NCBI GenBank assembly: GCA_045802605.1
Contig: JBJMQS010000011.1
Span: forward strand, 40,323 to 104,322
Length of the DNA: 64,000 nt
Origin: JBJMQS01 sp045802605
GTDB taxonomy: Bacteria > Planctomycetota > Planctomycetia > Gemmatales > Gemmataceae
Direction: 5' to 3'
Positions 35,478 to 45,547 of this stretch are shown in pieces (within the stretch, counting starts at the first letter, position 1; each line of letters opens with the position of its first letter). The notes under the pieces are model-generated. The model saw nothing but the letters and a program-made list of their open reading frames with translations, did not search any database and was not told the origin of the DNA. A program made the translations under genes and the position numbers.

Positions 35478-38400
35478 TCATTTTGGGTCTTGCTTTAGCA
35501 CCTGTTCGGCCTCGTTGCGGAAAATTGTCTGCTCTCGGAGATAGTCGCTGGTCGTGTCTCGGTGCGTGAGCTGCCAACGGACGGCCCAATCGAAATAGAC
35601 CCTGGCTTTTGCAGTCTCACCCAGCTGGTGATGGCTCATGGCCAGAATGTACAGATCGAACGGAAGAGATTGATCGTCTTGTCGGTCGAGATTGGGCCGC
35701 AGTGTGCGGAGGGCGTCCTGAAAGCGATCATTTCGATAGTAGGCCACGCCAAGCGTGTTAATGAACAACGCGCTGGTCGGCCTGAGGCGGACAGCTTTCT
35801 CTGCGAGCGGTAACGCTGCCTTCACGTCGCGCACCGAATCTGGCCCGGTCAGGTAGTACCACGCCAGGTTGTTGCAAGCTGTCGACGATTCGGGATTCGC
35901 CTCGACCTCGCGGCGGTACCTATCGATGGCTTGTCGCGCCCTCTCTTCGAGCCGGCGTGAGTTCGGACCCAGGTCGCCGAGGATCAATTCTACTTTTCGG
36001 TACCTCGGAGCAGGGCCCACCGGTTCAGCTTGCGCGAATTCAGGCCATTCCCAATCCAGCCCGAGAGCTTTGAGTTGCTGCCGAATCTTGCCAAGGTCCC
36101 ATACATAAAGCGTCTTGCGATTGGCGCCGTAGATAATCAGGCGAGTCCCGTCGGGGGCAAACTGACCGACTGACATATTCTCGTGACTTGTCAGGCGGGC
36201 GATCTCGTGGCCGGTCTCGGTTTCTACCAGCCGAATGCCGCCGCTGATGTCGCCCAAAGCGAACATTCGACTGTCCGGGCTAAACGCAAATGACGCCGGA
36301 TCAAACTGTCGAACACATTCCCACGTAGTCACGTCCCAGAATTTTGTTCCAGAAGTGTTGACTGTGACCAGCCATCGCCCATCGGGGCTAAAGAGGGGCT
36401 GCGTAGAATCTTCTAGCGGCAGTTCCCTCACTTGTTCGCCAGTCTCCGCGTTCCAAATAGTCGTGCTCTTGTTTCGGCCATCGCTCCAGTGACTGCACGT
36501 CGCCACCAAGCGGCCATCGGGGCTGATCGCGCAAAACCGAAGGTCGTATTGCGGTCCGAGTTTGATCCGCCGTTCGGGGTGGTCACGGTGAATCACGATG
36601 GTGACGCGACCGTTCGGAATCGCCAAGGTGCGGCCATCGCTACTGAATCTGCCATAAAAACTCACCTGAGAACCGAGGCCGGGGGCGATTTCTCCCGGCG
36701 GACCGATTCGAAGAACCTCTGACCGATCAGGGTCGGGTTGAATCGGCCAAGCCCAAACGCCGCTCATGCCGGCGGTGACCCAACCATCGGCGCGGTTGAA
36801 ATGGATCGGAGAGGTCGCATCCACACCCGAAAACGGGGACGCGGCCAATTCCTCACCACTTGCCAGATCAAAGAAACAAAGACAGTGGGTTGTCTCCGCA
36901 GCGATCATGCGGCCATCGGTGTCGACGCGAAACGACTGAATTTGTTCGTCGGCAAGGGCACTTCCGCGGGCAAGAACTCGCTGCTCGGCCCCGTCTGCCA
37001 AATGCCACAGCCGAATTTTGTTGCCCTTAAAGGAGTAACCAATCGTTCGATCATCCGAACTGAATTGCACGCTCTCCAAATCCGGTAGAGTCAACAAACG
37101 TCGGCCGGTCGCGGTGTCCCATAAGTATGTTGTTCTGGTCCAGCTTCGACTGATCAGCCGATTCCCTGCGTGATTAAAGGTAACGGCGACGCCTTTGCTG
37201 CCATAATCCCAGGGAGGCATTGTTTCGAGGCCGGTGTCGGTGTCCCAAATGTGGATTTTTTGATCATCGCCGCCCGTCGCCAGACGTCGACCGTCGGGAT
37301 GCCAAGCCAGCGTGTAAGCGGAATGTGACCACTTCGACAACACTTTGCCACTACTCGCTTCCAATATTTGTACTTCGCGGAAGTCGGAAACTGCCAAACG
37401 ACCATTGCTCGGATGGCAGGCCAAGTACATCGGCGCGGAGTCGAGCTTGATCCGGCGGAGCCGCTGACCATTGGCTAAGTCGTAAAAGCTGATCGATGAA
37501 TCGGAGTGACCGACTACGAATTGCCGACCATCGGGATGGAATTCCAATGCCCAGTTGTTCATTCCAGCCGGCTCATCCAACAACACTTCGGGCCCGCGGC
37601 CATCGATCCGCCAAATGCGAAGTCCGCGGAGTTTTCCGTCGGCAGTGCCGCTGTGACCGTAGGCCACAAAACGACCGTCCGGGCTCAACCGCAAGAAGTG
37701 ATGCTGAGGCTGACCGTGGGCAGGAAGACGCAACATGATCTCTTCCCGGCCATCCGTAAAGCGGCAAATCAACACGTTCCCCTTGTGTTCCATCCGTGCA
37801 TACTTCGTGAAGTCCGCGCTGAACGAGAGACCTGACTCGGTTTCCGGTACCGCACTCCATTCGTGCGCAATTTCAATATCCGCGAGAACCAAGGCGGACG
37901 TTGCTTCGGTTCGCAATTCGGGCGTGACCCGAATCTTGGCGGCTTCGCGCAGGGTCTTGAGCGTCATGAATCGCTGACCGACTTGCCCACTGTTCCGCTC
38001 GACGCGGGCTTGATTCAACAATGACAGGAACAACTTGTCCTGGGCATCGGCGAGCGCGATTTCGCGATCAGCCAGGGCCGCTTTCTTTTGACTCGCTTCA
38101 ATAACGGCATCCGCCCGAGCGGCCGTGGCGCGAATCAGGCCCCAGGTCGTACCGAACATGCCCGCCAGTAGCACCATCAACAGGGCCGCGGCTGCGACGA
38201 CTGACCGCTTGTTTCGCCGAACCATTTTCTTCAGCCGATAACCGACCGTCGGCGGGCAGGCCAGCACCGGCTCATCGTGTAAGTATCGTTGCACATCCGC
38301 CGCCAAAGCGCCGGCCGAGTCGAACCGGCGGTTGCGGTCCTTCTCCAAGGACTTCATGACGATCCAGTCCAACTCGCCGCGAAGAAGCCGGCTGAGCTGC

Positions 38401-39434
38401 TTCGGATGATTAGTCCCATGGACGGTCAACGTCTTCGCGCTTTGCTGCAGCGTGCTCATCCGGGTGCTGGGTTTGATCGGCTCCTCTTCGCGGATGATCC
38501 GCCGCACCTCGTCGTACGCCTCCGACTGCAGCCGCGACTTGTCGAACGGCGTCGTGCCGGTCAGCAGTTCGTACAGCATGACGCCGAGCGAATACACATC
38601 CGACCGCGTGTCGACATCCAGCCCGGTCATCTGCGCTTGCTCGGGGCTCATGTACATCGGCGTGCCAATGAGCTGCGCGTAGTTGGTAAACAGTGTCTTT
38701 TCGGTAAGTTGCTGCCCAGTCGCCTTAGCGATGCCAAAGTCGATGACCTTGGCAACGGGTTTGTCGTCGTACATCGTGACCATAACGTTCGACGGTTTCA
38801 GGTCGCGATGTATGATCCCCTTTTGATGGGCATGTTGCACAGCGCCGCAGACTTCGACAAATAGCTCCAGCCGCTCGCGGATACCGAGACGATTCTGGTC
38901 ACAAAAATCGCTGATGGGAATGCCGCGGACCAGTTCCATCACGAAGTACGGCCGGCCCGACTCAGTTGCGCCGCCATCGAACACCCGAGCAATGTTGGGA
39001 TGATCCATGATCGCCAAGGCTTGCCGCTCGGCCTCGAAGCGTGCCACCACTTGGCGGGTGTCCATGCCTGGCTTAACGATCTTCAGAGCGACCTTGCGGC
39101 GAACTGGCTGTTGCTGCTCGGCCATGAAGACCACGCCGAAGCCACCTTCGCCGATTTGCTCCAGCAATTTGTAAGCGCCGACGATTGTTCCGGGTCCCTC
39201 CCCGATCAGAACCGGAGCTGAGGGCACCGGTGCCGCGGCGGCGTTGTCGAGGAACTCGTTGGGTTCTCGATGTCCGCGCAAAAGGACTTCCACGCGGCGC
39301 CGTACCTCCGGCTCGTCCCGACATACTTCGCCGAGGTATTCATTCCATTGCTCGGGCGCATGATCTTCCACGGCCGACAGAAAGACCGCACGAATTCTCT
39401 TCGGGTCGACTTCCACCGATTTAATCCCCAACAT
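35478..39434 (-). CDS. Membrane Ser/Thr kinase with WD40 and TPR tail
   Basis: 1318 aa. Residues 1-60 carry the helical segment common before planctomycete kinases (VCRDEPEVRRRVEVLLRGH). Kinase domain ~88-365: GEGGFG 95-100, Lys118, HRDLKPSN 209-216, DFG 232-234, MSPEQAQ. One TM helix near 410-435 (VVAAAALLMVLLAGMFGTTW), then a short coiled coil, WD40-like repeats (~520-1140; HPDGRQFVVGHSDSSISFYD, LAWHPDGRRLATGGDDQKIH) and two or more TPR units near the end (LRPTSALFINTLGVAYYRND). Immediately downstream of an intact ECF sigma gene (59-base gap). All motifs are intact; a working kinase is expected. Confidence 0.94.
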   Translation of the reverse strand: MLGIKSVEVDPKRIRAVFLSAVEDHAPEQWNEYLGEVCRDEPEVRRRVEVLLRGHREPNEFLDNAAAAPVPSAPVLIGEGPGTIVGAYKLLEQIGEGGFGVVFMAEQQQPVRRKVALKIVKPGMDTRQVVARFEAERQALAIMDHPNIARVFDGGATESGRPYFVMELVRGIPISDFCDQNRLGIRERLELFVEVCGAVQHAHQKGIIHRDLKPSNVMVTMYDDKPVAKVIDFGIAKATGQQLTEKTLFTNYAQLIGTPMYMSPEQAQMTGLDVDTRSDVYSLGVMLYELLTGTTPFDKSRLQSEAYDEVRRIIREEEPIKPSTRMSTLQQSAKTLTVHGTNHPKQLSRLLRGELDWIVMKSLEKDRNRRFDSAGALAADVQRYLHDEPVLACPPTVGYRLKKMVRRNKRSVVAAAALLMVLLAGMFGTTWGLIRATAARADAVIEASQKKAALADREIALADAQDKLFLSLLNQARVERNSGQVGQRFMTLKTLREAAKIRVTPELRTEATSALVLADIEIAHEWSAVPETESGLSFSADFTKYARMEHKGNVLICRFTDGREEIMLRLPAHGQPQHHFLRLSPDGRFVAYGHSGTADGKLRGLRIWRIDGRGPEVLLDEPAGMNNWALEFHPDGRQFVVGHSDSSISFYDLANGQRLRRIKLDSAPMYLACHPSNGRLAVSDFREVQILEASSGKVLSKWSHSAYTLAWHPDGRRLATGGDDQKIHIWDTDTGLETMPPWDYGSKGVAVTFNHAGNRLISRSWTRTTYLWDTATGRRLLTLPDLESVQFSSDDRTIGYSFKGNKIRLWHLADGAEQRVLARGSALADEQIQSFRVDTDGRMIAAETTHCLCFFDLASGEELAASPFSGVDATSPIHFNRADGWVTAGMSGVWAWPIQPDPDRSEVLRIGPPGEIAPGLGSQVSFYGRFSSDGRTLAIPNGRVTIVIHRDHPERRIKLGPQYDLRFCAISPDGRLVATCSHWSDGRNKSTTIWNAETGEQVRELPLEDSTQPLFSPDGRWLVTVNTSGTKFWDVTTWECVRQFDPASFAFSPDSRMFALGDISGGIRLVETETGHEIARLTSHENMSVGQFAPDGTRLIIYGANRKTLYVWDLGKIRQQLKALGLDWEWPEFAQAEPVGPAPRYRKVELILGDLGPNSRRLEERARQAIDRYRREVEANPESSTACNNLAWYYLTGPDSVRDVKAALPLAEKAVRLRPTSALFINTLGVAYYRNDRFQDALRTLRPNLDRQDDQSLPFDLYILAMSHHQLGETAKARVYFDWAVRWQLTHRDTTSDYLREQTIFRNEAEQVLKQDPK

Positions 39435-39493
39435 CGTCCCATTCTAACTATGCGCAAACGAAGGCCGGCAAGTCTCAAAAGCCGCAGCTATTC

Positions 39494-40072
39494 TTAAGAT
39501 TTTTCAACGTCTTGCAGATGTGAGTTGAGCCAAGCCCGCGCATAGGTCCAGCTTCGAAAGGCAGTGGCGCGGGAAACACCGACGACGTTGCCCGCGTCAT
39601 CAATCGACATCCCGCCGAAGAGTCGCAGCTTTGCGATCTGGGCCGCGTCGGGATCCTCTTCGCACAATTGCGACAAGGCCTCGTCGAGCAAAATCAATTC
39701 ATCGGGACCCGCCCCGCCGGGCAGGTTGGCTTCATCAAAGTCCACTCGCTTGAACTCGCCGCCGCGCTTCTCCGCCTTTTTCCGCCGTGCGTTTTCCACC
39801 AGGATCCGCCGCATCGCCTCGGCCGCCACCGCGAAAAAGTGCCGGCTGCCGGCGAACTCCAGCGGTTTCATTTGCAGTCGCTCACTGCCGGTCAACCGAA
39901 TGAATGCCTCGTGGACCAGGGCCGTCGCATCCAACGTCTGCCCCGGCTTCTCGAACGCCATCTTCTCCGCCGCCAGCCGCCGCAACTCATCGTAAACCAA
40001 TGGCAACAACTTCGCTGCCGATTCCGAATCGCCTTTCTCGATGGCCGACAGGATGACCGTGACTTCTCCCAT
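39494..40072 (-). CDS. ECF sigma factor of module 2 (TIGR02999-like)
   Basis: 192 aa from ATG 40072, which matches the family start (GEVTVILSAIEKGD); GTG 40135 would add 21 residues. Region 2: LLPLVYDELRRLAAEKMAFE, LDATALVHEAFIRLTGSE, HFFAVAAEAMRRILVENARR. Region 4: EEDPDAAQIAKLRLFGGMSI, VVGVSRATAFRSWTYARAWL. These signatures fit the planctomycete ECF group that is encoded beside Ser/Thr kinases. No anti-sigma gene is adjacent, so the kinase is the likely regulator. Confidence 0.93.
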   Translation of the reverse strand: MGEVTVILSAIEKGDSESAAKLLPLVYDELRRLAAEKMAFEKPGQTLDATALVHEAFIRLTGSERLQMKPLEFAGSRHFFAVAAEAMRRILVENARRKKAEKRGGEFKRVDFDEANLPGGAGPDELILLDEALSQLCEEDPDAAQIAKLRLFGGMSIDDAGNVVGVSRATAFRSWTYARAWLNSHLQDVEKS

Positions 40073-40621
40073 GAGGCCACGATACGGTTTTGATATCTGA
40101 GCCACAAGAACTCCGTCCATCAAGTATCGCTTCACACGTCCTCGACAACGAGAAGGCAGAATTAATTGAAGTCAAAAGGCATGAACAAAAGCAACTGAAG
40201 AAGCGCAGACAGGCTGTTCTACACCGACGGCAGATACGTGATGCGTTTGGTGCGGCCATCAAACGTGCTAAAGCTCTAAGCGACGTGGGCGCTGACGACT
40301 AGCGGGCCGAACGACAGAAAACTTTTGACTTCAGCTGATAGTGGATCGCAGTTGTATGGAATTGTGAACTGTCGCGATTCTATATCGATTCAGTGGGCGG
40401 TCCCTGGCTATCGTCGAAGTGCCGGTGACTTGTTTCGCGATTTGTCCTACTACCTGTCGATCTTCGGATGCCTTGAATGCCCGTCTTTTTGTCACCAACC
40501 GAAACTACGTCCAGCGCGCGTCGGTCCGACACCGCGGTCGATGTGACCGAAGCGCAAAGCGAGCACGAGTTTCCAATTGCGCGAACCTAGTTTGTTCACT
40601 CAGACGCTTAGTAACCTGACG
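40073..40621. other. Non-coding gap between modules 2 and 3
   Basis: About 550 bases. It must hold the promoter of the module-2 sigma gene and the 3' end of the module-3 exoprotein transcript. Boundary element e lies at 40535. A 70-codon ORF on plus (ending 40302) is antisense to the sigma leader and is not supported. Confidence 0.45.
40535..40554 (+). repeat. Boundary element copy e
   Basis: CGGTCGATGTGACCGAAGCG, preceded by TCGGTCCGACACCG, nearly identical to copy b over about 33 bases. It is 68 bases beyond the stop of the module-3 exoprotein. Confidence 0.8.
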
Positions 40622-43600
40622 TCATGGCGAACCCGAGATATTTTGGCGGAAGCGCAGGTAATCGTTCTGATCAACGTCGCCGTCGTGGTTAAAGTCAAAC
40701 ACGGTGCTCGGACCGGCAGAGAGAGCATTGCGGAAAACTAAGTAATCACTCTGATCCACCGCGGCATCGCCATTCTGATCGCCAAAGTAGCGGAAGAATT
40801 GGTTGGCCGTGCTGCCAACGACAGTGTAATCTCCGCCGGCGATCCCGTCGGTGTTGCCGTCGAGAGCACCCAAGGTACCAGAAATCTGCGCAGCGCCGAT
40901 GGTGAGGTCATAAAGCCCATCAACAAGTGAGCCAAACTGAACGAGAGTCGGCGGGCCGGAGAAGGTAAGCGTGACGGAGCTTGCGGGACCATTCGAAGGT
41001 GTCGCCGTCAAAGTGACATTGCCAATCGTGCCGCCTGTTCCGGAACGATGCAGCGTGAACGCTGCCGCCACGCCGCCCATGAAGTTCACCGGCTCGGTGA
41101 AATTCACGACGATCTGCTTGACGAGCGAACGCTGCGTGGTGCCATCGCCGAAGACAACCGAGTAAACCTCCGGTGGTAGATTGGCTTCGTACGCGCCAAT
41201 ATCGGTCGCGCCGGTAGCGACGCGGGCGAAGCCGGTCCCGCGTTGATCGGTAGTAAGAACGGCTGGATTGGAGCCTTTGCCAATCAGTGGGCTGCCGGGC
41301 AAGATGGCGTGCGTCTGCGTCGGGCCGCCATTATTGGTAAGGGAGCTGAGTTTGAGGTTAGTGCCAAATGGGAGATTGTTCCCAAGGTCGATAAACGTGG
41401 CCCCGCCGAGCAGAGTAGGCGGTGTCCCCACTGCCGAGATCTTGGCCGTGAACTTGTTGGCGCTGAAGCTACCCATGTCGCTAGTGCCCGTATTTCCTGC
41501 AACGACCGTACTCTCGAGAGCGATCGTTCCTGTGCCGGATTGTTGCGCGATTCCGCCGGCATCGCTTGCCGACACGTTGGCGAAAACGGTCGTGTTTTGA
41601 ATTGTCAGCACTTCATCCATGGAAACCAACCCGATCGCGCCGCCAAAATTGGTTGTCGATGTGTTGCCGGAAAACGTGGAGTTGCGAATCACCATTGGCG
41701 CACCCACTAAGGGAGCCTGCAGATTCAGTCCACCGCTCGTCCCAGTGTTGCCAGAGAAAGTGCAGTTCTCAATCAACAAGCTAATGAAGTTGTTTAGGCT
41801 GACGCCGCCTCCGAATGTCACGGCCGAGTTGCCGGCTATGGTGCTATTTCGGATCGTGATCGCCCCGGCTCCCGAAACATCGATGCCGCCGCCTCGGGAT
41901 GACGTGGCGGAATTTCCTTTTATCGTGCTGTTTTCGAGCGTGAGCGAGCCACCGGTCGTCAGGGAAATGGCGCCGCCGTTGCTCGCTTGGCAACCAGAGA
42001 TCACGACATGAGTCAGAGTCAAGTTGTCGCCATCGGCGATGATGGCGCCGCCGTTGCCACTGCTCGGCTTTCCACTAGTCAGCGTCAAATCATTGAAGGA
42101 CACGGCCTGCGCACCTGCGCTGGAAAGATTGAACAATCGGCTCGCGTTGTTGCCGCTGACGGTGACGCCGACAACCGGCCCCACGATATTCACACTTTCG
42201 GTGATTGCCAATTCGCCAGTCGTCAGCGTGATCGTCTTCGCTGTGGCAAATACGGTCGCATCGAATGCAATTGCATCGACTCCCGCAGTCGCGTTCGCAT
42301 CCAAGACTGCCTGTCGTAGTGAACCGGCCCCGGAGTTGTTGGTGTTGGTGACGATGAATGTGCGCAATTCCACCGCGCCAATGTCCACAGCGCCATTGAA
42401 GGCGCGCGAGAATCCAGCTCCGCGCTGGTCGGTCGTCAAACCAGCCGGATTTGAGCCGTTATTGACTGCCTGACTGTTGTTGGCCGGTAGATGCGTCTGC
42501 GTCAGGCCGCCATTGTTTTGCAGAGGACCGAGCAACAGGTTCGCGCCAAAGGGAATATTGTTCGAGCCGGTCAATGTAAAGCCCGCAGCGCTGCCAACGG
42601 CGCTGAAATTGACGTTCGTCGTGCCCGAACTCGATATGTCCAAACCACTGACTGCTGAGTTTGCAGAAACAATGGAGCTGTCTATGGTGGTAGTTCCGCC
42701 GGACTCTCGATCGATCCCTCCACCGGTTCCAGTTGTGGCGGTGTTATTTGTGATCGTAGAGTTTTGCACGGTCGCGGGCGCTGACGTTCCTAAACTCAGT
42801 CCGCCACCTTTGCCGGCCGAATTGCCGGAGATCGTGCTGTTACGGACTGTAAGCGTGGCGACGTCTGCGACACGAATGCCCCCGCCATTTAGGCTGGCGG
42901 AATTGGCCGCAATTGTGCATCCCGTGACGTTGATTGTGGAGCTTCCCGAAAAAATTTCGATTCCGCCACCGCTATTCCCCGCGGAGTTGCCGTCCACGGT
43001 GCAGTCCACCAGCGTCAACGTGGCATTGGCCGGGTTGGTCGAAATCCCTCCGCCTGAAGTGAGGGCGGTATTGTTCGATACTCGGCAGCGGGTCAATGTG
43101 ACGGAGTCATCGCTCATCAATAGACCGCCGCCGAGGGAGCTGGATTTGCCCAGGGTGAGAGTAACGTCGCTGAAATTCGCGGTCAGCGGTGAAACGCCGT
43201 CGATATCAAAAACTCGGCTCGCATTATTGCCGCTGACCGTCACGCCGATCGTCGGTCCCGTCACCGTCACATCATCCGTGACCGCCAGCTCCCCACTCGT
43301 CAGCGTGATTGTCTTTGCCGTCGCGAACACTGTTGGGTCGAAGGTGATGGTGTCGGGTCCAGCCAAGAAGTTGGCGTCGAGGAGATTCGTTCGCAAAGAG
43401 CCAACACCGGAGTCGTTGGTGTTAGTGACGATCAACGCCCGGCTCTCAACTGCGCCGATATCGACGCCGCCGCCGAAGTTGCGGAGGAAGCCGCTCCCGC
43501 GCTGATCGCGGACCAGGCTTGCCGGGTTGCTGCCGGCGTTTATCACTGGGCTGTTGACGGCCGGCAAATGTGTAAGCGTCGCGCCGCCGTTATTGGCGAG

Positions 43601-45547
43601 CGCGCCGAGCTTGAGGTTCGTGCCAAAGGGCAAATTGTTGCCACTGCTGCCAGAGAGAGAGAAACCAGTCAAGGACCCGACCGCACTGAAATTGACGTTG
43701 ACTGTTCCAGAACTACTGATGTCCTGCGCAGGAGTGCCGGTGTTGCCCGAGATGATGGAACTGTCGATATCTAAAAACAGCGATGCCGAAACCGCGCGAA
43801 TTCCGCCACCGGTGCTGCTCGTCGCCTTATTTCCAGTAAAGGTACTGTTCTGAACGATCAAACTGCCAACATTCGGCACGTAAACGCCACCCCCGCCCCC
43901 AGCCCCGCCCGCGGTGTTTCCGCTGATCGTGCTATTGCGGATCGTCACCGTGGTCTGATCGACGAAGATAGCACCCCCGTTGCCGGAGGCCGAGTTGCCG
44001 GAAATAGTCGTGCCGATGATGGTGATAAACGAGCCAACATTGAGAAATTGAATCGCACCGCCATCGCCGGTGGAGGTGTTGCCGGCAAGCGTGCAATCGA
44101 TGAGCGTCAACTTGGAATTGGTGGCGGCGGAACTGATGGCCCCACCGCCGGCTGACGTTGCTTGGTTGCCTGTGAACGTACACCGCGTCAACGTTGCCGA
44201 ACCACTGACGCCGAGCGCGAGGGCCGGTCCTGAGGCGGCCTTACCACTTCTTAAGGTCATGTCGCTTATTGTCAGCGTAACGGACGCAGCCCCTGACGCA
44301 TTGAAGACAGCACTGTTGTTGTTGCCGCTGACGGTCACACCGACGGTCGGCCCTATTAAGTCAACACTATCCGTGATGTCAATCCGAACTGCGTTGAGAG
44401 TGATTGTCTTGTTGGTGGTGAAGACGCTTGGGTCAAACGTAATAAGGTTGGTGCCGGCGGCGGCGTTGGCGTTCAACACTGCCTGCCGCAGCGAGCCGGC
44501 ACCGCTGTCGTTCGTGTTCGTGACGACAAATTCTTGAATTTCCGCCGCCCCGATATCGATGGCGGCGCCGGAAACGCGCGCGAAGCCACGTTGATCAGTA
44601 CTCAGCGCCGCGGGGTTAGAGCCGTTGCCGCGCGCTGGGCTCGCGCTCGCCGGCAGATGAGTTAGCGTGGGCCCGCCGTTGTTTTGCAGCGGCCCAAGTA
44701 ATGGATCGACGCCGATGTGAGCGTTGGTGAAGGCATCGCCAGTGAACGTAGTCACGCCGGACTTGGAGCCGATAAGGCTAGAGAGTGCGTTAATAGTGCC
44801 GACGTTGTACAATTCCGGGCCGGTTGGGGCCGAATTTCCTGAGACAATGGTGCTTTCGATTGTGGCACTGTCTCCACCAAGGTAAATACCGCCGCCTTTA
44901 AGCGTCACTGTGTTGTTCGCAATCGTGCAGTTTTGGACAACGGTGGCCCCATTCCCTTGGCATCCCAAGCCGGCACCGCGTTCGGCCACATTGCCCGAAA
45001 TGGTGCTATTCGTCAGCGTGACCATGGCATTGCCCGATACGGAGATGCCACCCCCATAGCGTCCGGCACTATTTCCGGACAGCGAACTCGAAATGATGGA
45101 GATCGTAACGGCCCCCAGGGCACTCACGCCACCACCGTCACCAAACGTTTCTAGGGTGGAATTGTTAGCGACACTGCATTGAACCAGTGTCAACGCGGAG
45201 CCATTGCCCGCTATGAAAATGCCGCCGCCATCCGTCTTTGCCGTGTTCGAAGTCACGGCACAGTTAGTCAGCGTAAGCGAAACATCCTGGCTGAAGATGC
45301 CGCCACCGTCGCTGTTTCCTGGTGCCTTTCCATTTTGAATATTGAGGTTGCTCAAGGAAACCGTCGCACCTGTGGCCGCGGGGATATTAAATACTCGGCT
45401 CGCATTATTGCCGCTGATGGCAACATTGATCGCCGGCCCAGTGACCGTCACATGGTCGGCGATCACCAATTCTCCACTCGTCAGCGTGATCGTCTTCGCC
45501 GTTGCAAAGATAGTTGCATCAAATGTGATCGTGTTGGCCCCGGCCAC
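40622..45547 (-). CDS. Module-3 giant beta-helix exoprotein, C-terminal part
   Basis: 1641 aa as an open frame, but it has no signal or LEDR start of its own. It is the continuation, in a shifted frame, of the gene that starts at 49202. It carries beta-helix blocks 4 (end) to 7, each with the opening motif (TNDSGAGSLRQAVLNAN, TNDSGVGSLRTNLLDAN, TNNSGAGSLRQAVLDAN) and strings of ISGNSAxxxGGGI units, and the end module PPEVYSVVFGDGTTQRSLVK with EF-hand-like loops DQNGDAAVDQSD and DFNHDGDVDQND. The apparent initiation MAGANTITFD lies inside block 4. Confidence 0.85.
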   Translation of the reverse strand: MAGANTITFDATIFATAKTITLTSGELVIADHVTVTGPAINVAISGNNASRVFNIPAATGATVSLSNLNIQNGKAPGNSDGGGIFSQDVSLTLTNCAVTSNTAKTDGGGIFIAGNGSALTLVQCSVANNSTLETFGDGGGVSALGAVTISIISSSLSGNSAGRYGGGISVSGNAMVTLTNSTISGNVAERGAGLGCQGNGATVVQNCTIANNTVTLKGGGIYLGGDSATIESTIVSGNSAPTGPELYNVGTINALSSLIGSKSGVTTFTGDAFTNAHIGVDPLLGPLQNNGGPTLTHLPASASPARGNGSNPAALSTDQRGFARVSGAAIDIGAAEIQEFVVTNTNDSGAGSLRQAVLNANAAAGTNLITFDPSVFTTNKTITLNAVRIDITDSVDLIGPTVGVTVSGNNNSAVFNASGAASVTLTISDMTLRSGKAASGPALALGVSGSATLTRCTFTGNQATSAGGGAISSAATNSKLTLIDCTLAGNTSTGDGGAIQFLNVGSFITIIGTTISGNSASGNGGAIFVDQTTVTIRNSTISGNTAGGAGGGGGVYVPNVGSLIVQNSTFTGNKATSSTGGGIRAVSASLFLDIDSSIISGNTGTPAQDISSSGTVNVNFSAVGSLTGFSLSGSSGNNLPFGTNLKLGALANNGGATLTHLPAVNSPVINAGSNPASLVRDQRGSGFLRNFGGGVDIGAVESRALIVTNTNDSGVGSLRTNLLDANFLAGPDTITFDPTVFATAKTITLTSGELAVTDDVTVTGPTIGVTVSGNNASRVFDIDGVSPLTANFSDVTLTLGKSSSLGGGLLMSDDSVTLTRCRVSNNTALTSGGGISTNPANATLTLVDCTVDGNSAGNSGGGIEIFSGSSTINVTGCTIAANSASLNGGGIRVADVATLTVRNSTISGNSAGKGGGLSLGTSAPATVQNSTITNNTATTGTGGGIDRESGGTTTIDSSIVSANSAVSGLDISSSGTTNVNFSAVGSAAGFTLTGSNNIPFGANLLLGPLQNNGGLTQTHLPANNSQAVNNGSNPAGLTTDQRGAGFSRAFNGAVDIGAVELRTFIVTNTNNSGAGSLRQAVLDANATAGVDAIAFDATVFATAKTITLTTGELAITESVNIVGPVVGVTVSGNNASRLFNLSSAGAQAVSFNDLTLTSGKPSSGNGGAIIADGDNLTLTHVVISGCQASNGGAISLTTGGSLTLENSTIKGNSATSSRGGGIDVSGAGAITIRNSTIAGNSAVTFGGGVSLNNFISLLIENCTFSGNTGTSGGLNLQAPLVGAPMVIRNSTFSGNTSTTNFGGAIGLVSMDEVLTIQNTTVFANVSASDAGGIAQQSGTGTIALESTVVAGNTGTSDMGSFSANKFTAKISAVGTPPTLLGGATFIDLGNNLPFGTNLKLSSLTNNGGPTQTHAILPGSPLIGKGSNPAVLTTDQRGTGFARVATGATDIGAYEANLPPEVYSVVFGDGTTQRSLVKQIVVNFTEPVNFMGGVAAAFTLHRSGTGGTIGNVTLTATPSNGPASSVTLTFSGPPTLVQFGSLVDGLYDLTIGAAQISGTLGALDGNTDGIAGGDYTVVGSTANQFFRYFGDQNGDAAVDQSDYLVFRNALSAGPSTVFDFNHDGDVDQNDYLRFRQNISGSP

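Noticed and set aside
40090..40302. 70-codon charged ORF (KRHEQKQLKKRRQAVLHRRQ)
   Set aside because: Starts antisense to the sigma gene leader, no ribosome site, composition typical of an antisense frame.
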